Position numbers and translations under genes: made by a program. The notes under the pieces are model-generated. The model did not search any database. It was not told where the DNA came from and was given only the letters and a program-made list of their open reading frames with translations. A DNA stretch of 8,365 bases, taken from assembly GCA_012800885.1 (NCBI GenBank), contig JAAZIL010000064.1:1-8365 (forward strand), read 5' to 3'. This document shows, piece by piece, positions 5,916 through 8,365 of this stretch. Position 1 is the stretch's first letter. Each line of letters begins with the position of its first letter. Source of the DNA: Candidatus Dojkabacteria bacterium (GTDB lineage: Bacteria > Patescibacteriota > Dojkabacteria > SC72).

Positions 5916-8365
5916 ATGAGATACAAGTTCTCTCTGCCAAAATACAAGCAAGCTAAAAAGAGAAAGCCTCTTAAGAGGGTCTCTCCTACTTCACTAAGTA
6001 GTTATAGCAGAGTTAAAAGGTATACAGCAAATATGACAAGTGGTAAGAAGAGAAAAAAGCTTAGTAAAGGCCTAGGTGGGAAGTTAAAGAGTGCTAAGTT
6101 TAAAAAGATCCTCTATATCGTAGTTGCTATCTGTTTCTTTCTTTTCTGTTTAGTATTAATTGTTGTTGGCGTTTATCTTAAAAATTTACAGAACTCCTTA
6201 CCTTCACCAGATAAACTAGTAGAGAGAAGCTCCGCTCAGAGTACACAGATTTTTGATAGAAACGGAGTACTGCTTTATACAGTATACGGTGAGCAGAATA
6301 GAGAGTTTCTCTCAATAGATCAGATTCCGGAACATACTAAATGGGCTTTACTATCTGCTGAGGATATAGATTTCTACCAACATAAAGGTCTAGATTATCT
6401 CAGTATTATCATGGCTTTTATTCAGAACTTACGTAAAGGTTCTGTTGTAAGAGGAGCTAGTACAATAACACAACAGTTGGTTAGAAATACTATTCTTTTT
6501 GATGTATTGGGTGAAGAAGCATATGAGCAGAAGTATTCTAGAAAGATAAAAGAGATTTTAATTACAATGCAGATTGAGCAATCCTTAACTAAAGATGAAA
6601 TACTCCAGATGTATATGAATGAGGTACCACTAGGTGGAGTTAACTACGGTTTCCAAGCTGCAGCTCATGCATATTTCGGTAAAGATGCTAGTGATTTAAC
6701 ATTGGCAGAGAGTGCTCTAATAGCTGGATTAATACAGAGTCCTGGGAATTACTCTCCTCTATTTGGTTCTAAGCCTGAATTAGCTAAAACAAGACAGGCG
6801 TACGTGCTAAGGCAGATGTTAAAAAACAAGAACTTAACAGGAGTAACTGAAGAAGAGATTGAGGCAGCAAAGGAGGAAGAATTAGTGTATTCAACTAAAA
6901 GAATAGATATTAAAGCGCCACACTTTGTATTCTATGTAAAACAACAATTAGAAGCAGAGTTTGGAGTAGATAGAGTTGAAAGAGGAGGTTTGAAAGTTAC
7001 AACTACCTTAGATTCTTCTGTACAAGAGATAGCAGAAGATGAGATAAGGAAAGGCATCTCAGAGAGAGGACTTAGGCATACAGTAAATAATGGTGCAGCG
7101 GTTGTAATGGATCCTAATACAGGAGAGATTTTAGCAATGGTAGGTTCTATAGATTACTGGAATGTCTCTAATCCGAAAATAGATGGTAATGTTAATGTGA
7201 TCACCAGAGAGAGACAGATGGGTTCATCTGCTAAGCCGTATGTTTATCTTACAGCATTTTCACAAGGGTATGGTCCTTGGACATTGGCACCAGACATTAA
7301 GATGACTTTTGGTACAAACTATAGTCCTGATAACTGGGATAAAAAGTTTGAAGGCATAGGAACAGCTAGAAGAAACTTAGGGAGATCTAGAAACACATCT
7401 TCTGTATATACTCTTCAAATGATTGGTATTGATTCATTTCTGCAGACTGTTGAGAAGTTAGGCATTACTACATTAAGGAATAAAGGAGATTACGGTTTGG
7501 CTTTAGCTTTAGGTGCAGGAGAGATGAAAATGATAGAACACACTTCTGCATTTACAGTATTTGCAAATGAGGGAATGAAAAATGATACTCTTTCCATACT
7601 TAAGGTAATAGATTCTAAAGGGAATGTTATAAAAGAGAATACATCCGCTAAAGCTAAAAGGGTAGTAGATGAGAAAGAGATATATCTTCTTAATTACATA
7701 CTCTGTGATTTAGGAGGACACGGAGATAGATTAGGTGTTAGTTATGGACGTGTAGCAGGCAAGAATGTGTGTTTTAAGACTGGTACTACCGATGGACCTA
7801 GAGATTTAACAGCCATGATGTATCATAAAAATATAGTGGTGGGTATATGGACGGGTAACAACGATAATACAATTACTCCAGGTGCCTACTCTACAACCGT
7901 ACCTCTACCGATAGCTCATGGAATTGTAAGTAGGTTAGCAGATAGGTATAAGCCAGAAACCTTTGCAAGACCGGCAGGTATACTCTCTACATCTGTATGT
8001 ACAGATACTGGTGCAACGCCAGCAGAGGGTGTTGAATGTGCAAAAGAAGCCTCTGTGTACATAGCAGGGAGTCCCCCTCCAACAGATGAAAGAGAAATAG
8101 TTCTTGTATGTAAAGCTAACGGTTTAATTCCTACTAACTTAGAGCTTGCACAAGCTTATGATTTGTTAGAGAGTAAAATCCATATCACTACCTCATTAGC
8201 AAATAAATACCAACAAGATACATATATTGCTAATTTAATAAAGGCAGGACCTTACATTCTCTCTCTTCCAGAGAGTGCTCTCTGTCCTCTACCACTTGGA
8301 CCAGAGAATGCTCCTGTTATTGAGCTGGAGAAACCTTCGGTAGGGAGTCAATACAAGAAGAATAG
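5916..8365 (+). CDS. Class A penicillin-binding protein (PBP1A-type glycosyltransferase/transpeptidase), 3' end missing
   Basis: This bifunctional peptidoglycan synthase polymerises lipid II and cross-links the stem peptides outside the cytoplasmic membrane. The frame is open from ATG 5916 to the window edge (816 full codons) with no stop seen. A cytoplasmic tail of 64 residues holds 24 Lys/Arg and no Asp/Glu, followed by one membrane segment at about 65-88. The GT51 domain has AEDIDFYQHKG with catalytic Glu149, GASTITQQ (180-187), then RKIKEIL and the ALIAGLIQSPGNYSP block. The transpeptidase domain keeps all three penicillin-binding motifs: S437-S-A-K440, S491-R-N493 and K621-T-G-T-T625. 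It therefore looks fully active. After the catalytic domain come paired Cys residues and the usual C-terminal extension, so little should be missing. No SD precedes the start. It could be called pbpA, ponA or mrcA depending on scheme, so I give no symbol. Confidence 0.95.
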   Translation, partial: MRYKFSLPKYKQAKKRKPLKRVSPTSLSSYSRVKRYTANMTSGKKRKKLSKGLGGKLKSAKFKKILYIVVAICFFLFCLVLIVVGVYLKNLQNSLPSPDKLVERSSAQSTQIFDRNGVLLYTVYGEQNREFLSIDQIPEHTKWALLSAEDIDFYQHKGLDYLSIIMAFIQNLRKGSVVRGASTITQQLVRNTILFDVLGEEAYEQKYSRKIKEILITMQIEQSLTKDEILQMYMNEVPLGGVNYGFQAAAHAYFGKDASDLTLAESALIAGLIQSPGNYSPLFGSKPELAKTRQAYVLRQMLKNKNLTGVTEEEIEAAKEEELVYSTKRIDIKAPHFVFYVKQQLEAEFGVDRVERGGLKVTTTLDSSVQEIAEDEIRKGISERGLRHTVNNGAAVVMDPNTGEILAMVGSIDYWNVSNPKIDGNVNVITRERQMGSSAKPYVYLTAFSQGYGPWTLAPDIKMTFGTNYSPDNWDKKFEGIGTARRNLGRSRNTSSVYTLQMIGIDSFLQTVEKLGITTLRNKGDYGLALALGAGEMKMIEHTSAFTVFANEGMKNDTLSILKVIDSKGNVIKENTSAKAKRVVDEKEIYLLNYILCDLGGHGDRLGVSYGRVAGKNVCFKTGTTDGPRDLTAMMYHKNIVVGIWTGNNDNTITPGAYSTTVPLPIAHGIVSRLADRYKPETFARPAGILSTSVCTDTGATPAEGVECAKEASVYIAGSPPPTDEREIVLVCKANGLIPTNLELAQAYDLLESKIHITTSLANKYQQDTYIANLIKAGPYILSLPESALCPLPLGPENAPVIELEKPSVGSQYKKN

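Noticed and set aside
1..8365. Possible recoding of TGA (Gly or Trp), as in some low-GC candidate phyla and mollicutes.
   Set aside because: No in-frame TGA occurs in any of the five genes, Gly and Trp use GGN and TGG, and all visible stops are TAA.

Overview
The window is about 8.4 kb of AT-rich, tightly packed bacterial chromosome holding five protein genes. No RNA gene, transposon or CRISPR array is visible. All four visible stop codons are TAA, no in-frame TGA occurs, and Trp is TGG, so the standard bacterial code fits. None of the readable starts has a Shine-Dalgarno sequence. Two or three genes instead carry a -10 box exactly 6 nt before the ATG, as expected for leaderless mRNAs. Low GC, short spacers, no SD, a HisRS of the organelle-like bacterial subfamily and a peptidoglycan synthase suggest a Patescibacteria/CPR-like lineage. 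That placement is tentative; a mollicute (no wall synthesis) or a typical Firmicute (strong SD) fits less well.

Layout. Bases 1-1164 (+) are the 3' part of a gene related to PEP synthase (pyruvate, water dikinase), whose catalytic positions appear to be replaced. Bases 1218-3830 (+) encode a complete MutS mismatch-repair ATPase; its start should be moved to 1218 because a TATAAT box lies just upstream. Converging on it, with overlapping stop codons, is an OmpR-like regulator (3827-4492, -) with a degenerate receiver domain and no ordinary start codon. Upstream of that on the same strand is hisS (4530-5828, -). An 87-bp divergent promoter region separates hisS from a class A penicillin-binding protein (5916 to the window end, +).

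Functions. MutS (DNA repair), HisRS (translation) and PBP1A (cell wall) are housekeeping genes that share no pathway. The unusual content is the pair of apparently decommissioned proteins, a PEP-synthase-like pseudoenzyme and a pseudo-receiver transcription factor, together with dyad-symmetric sequences at the mutS promoter and at the regulator's 5' end. No clearly new multi-gene system is evident.
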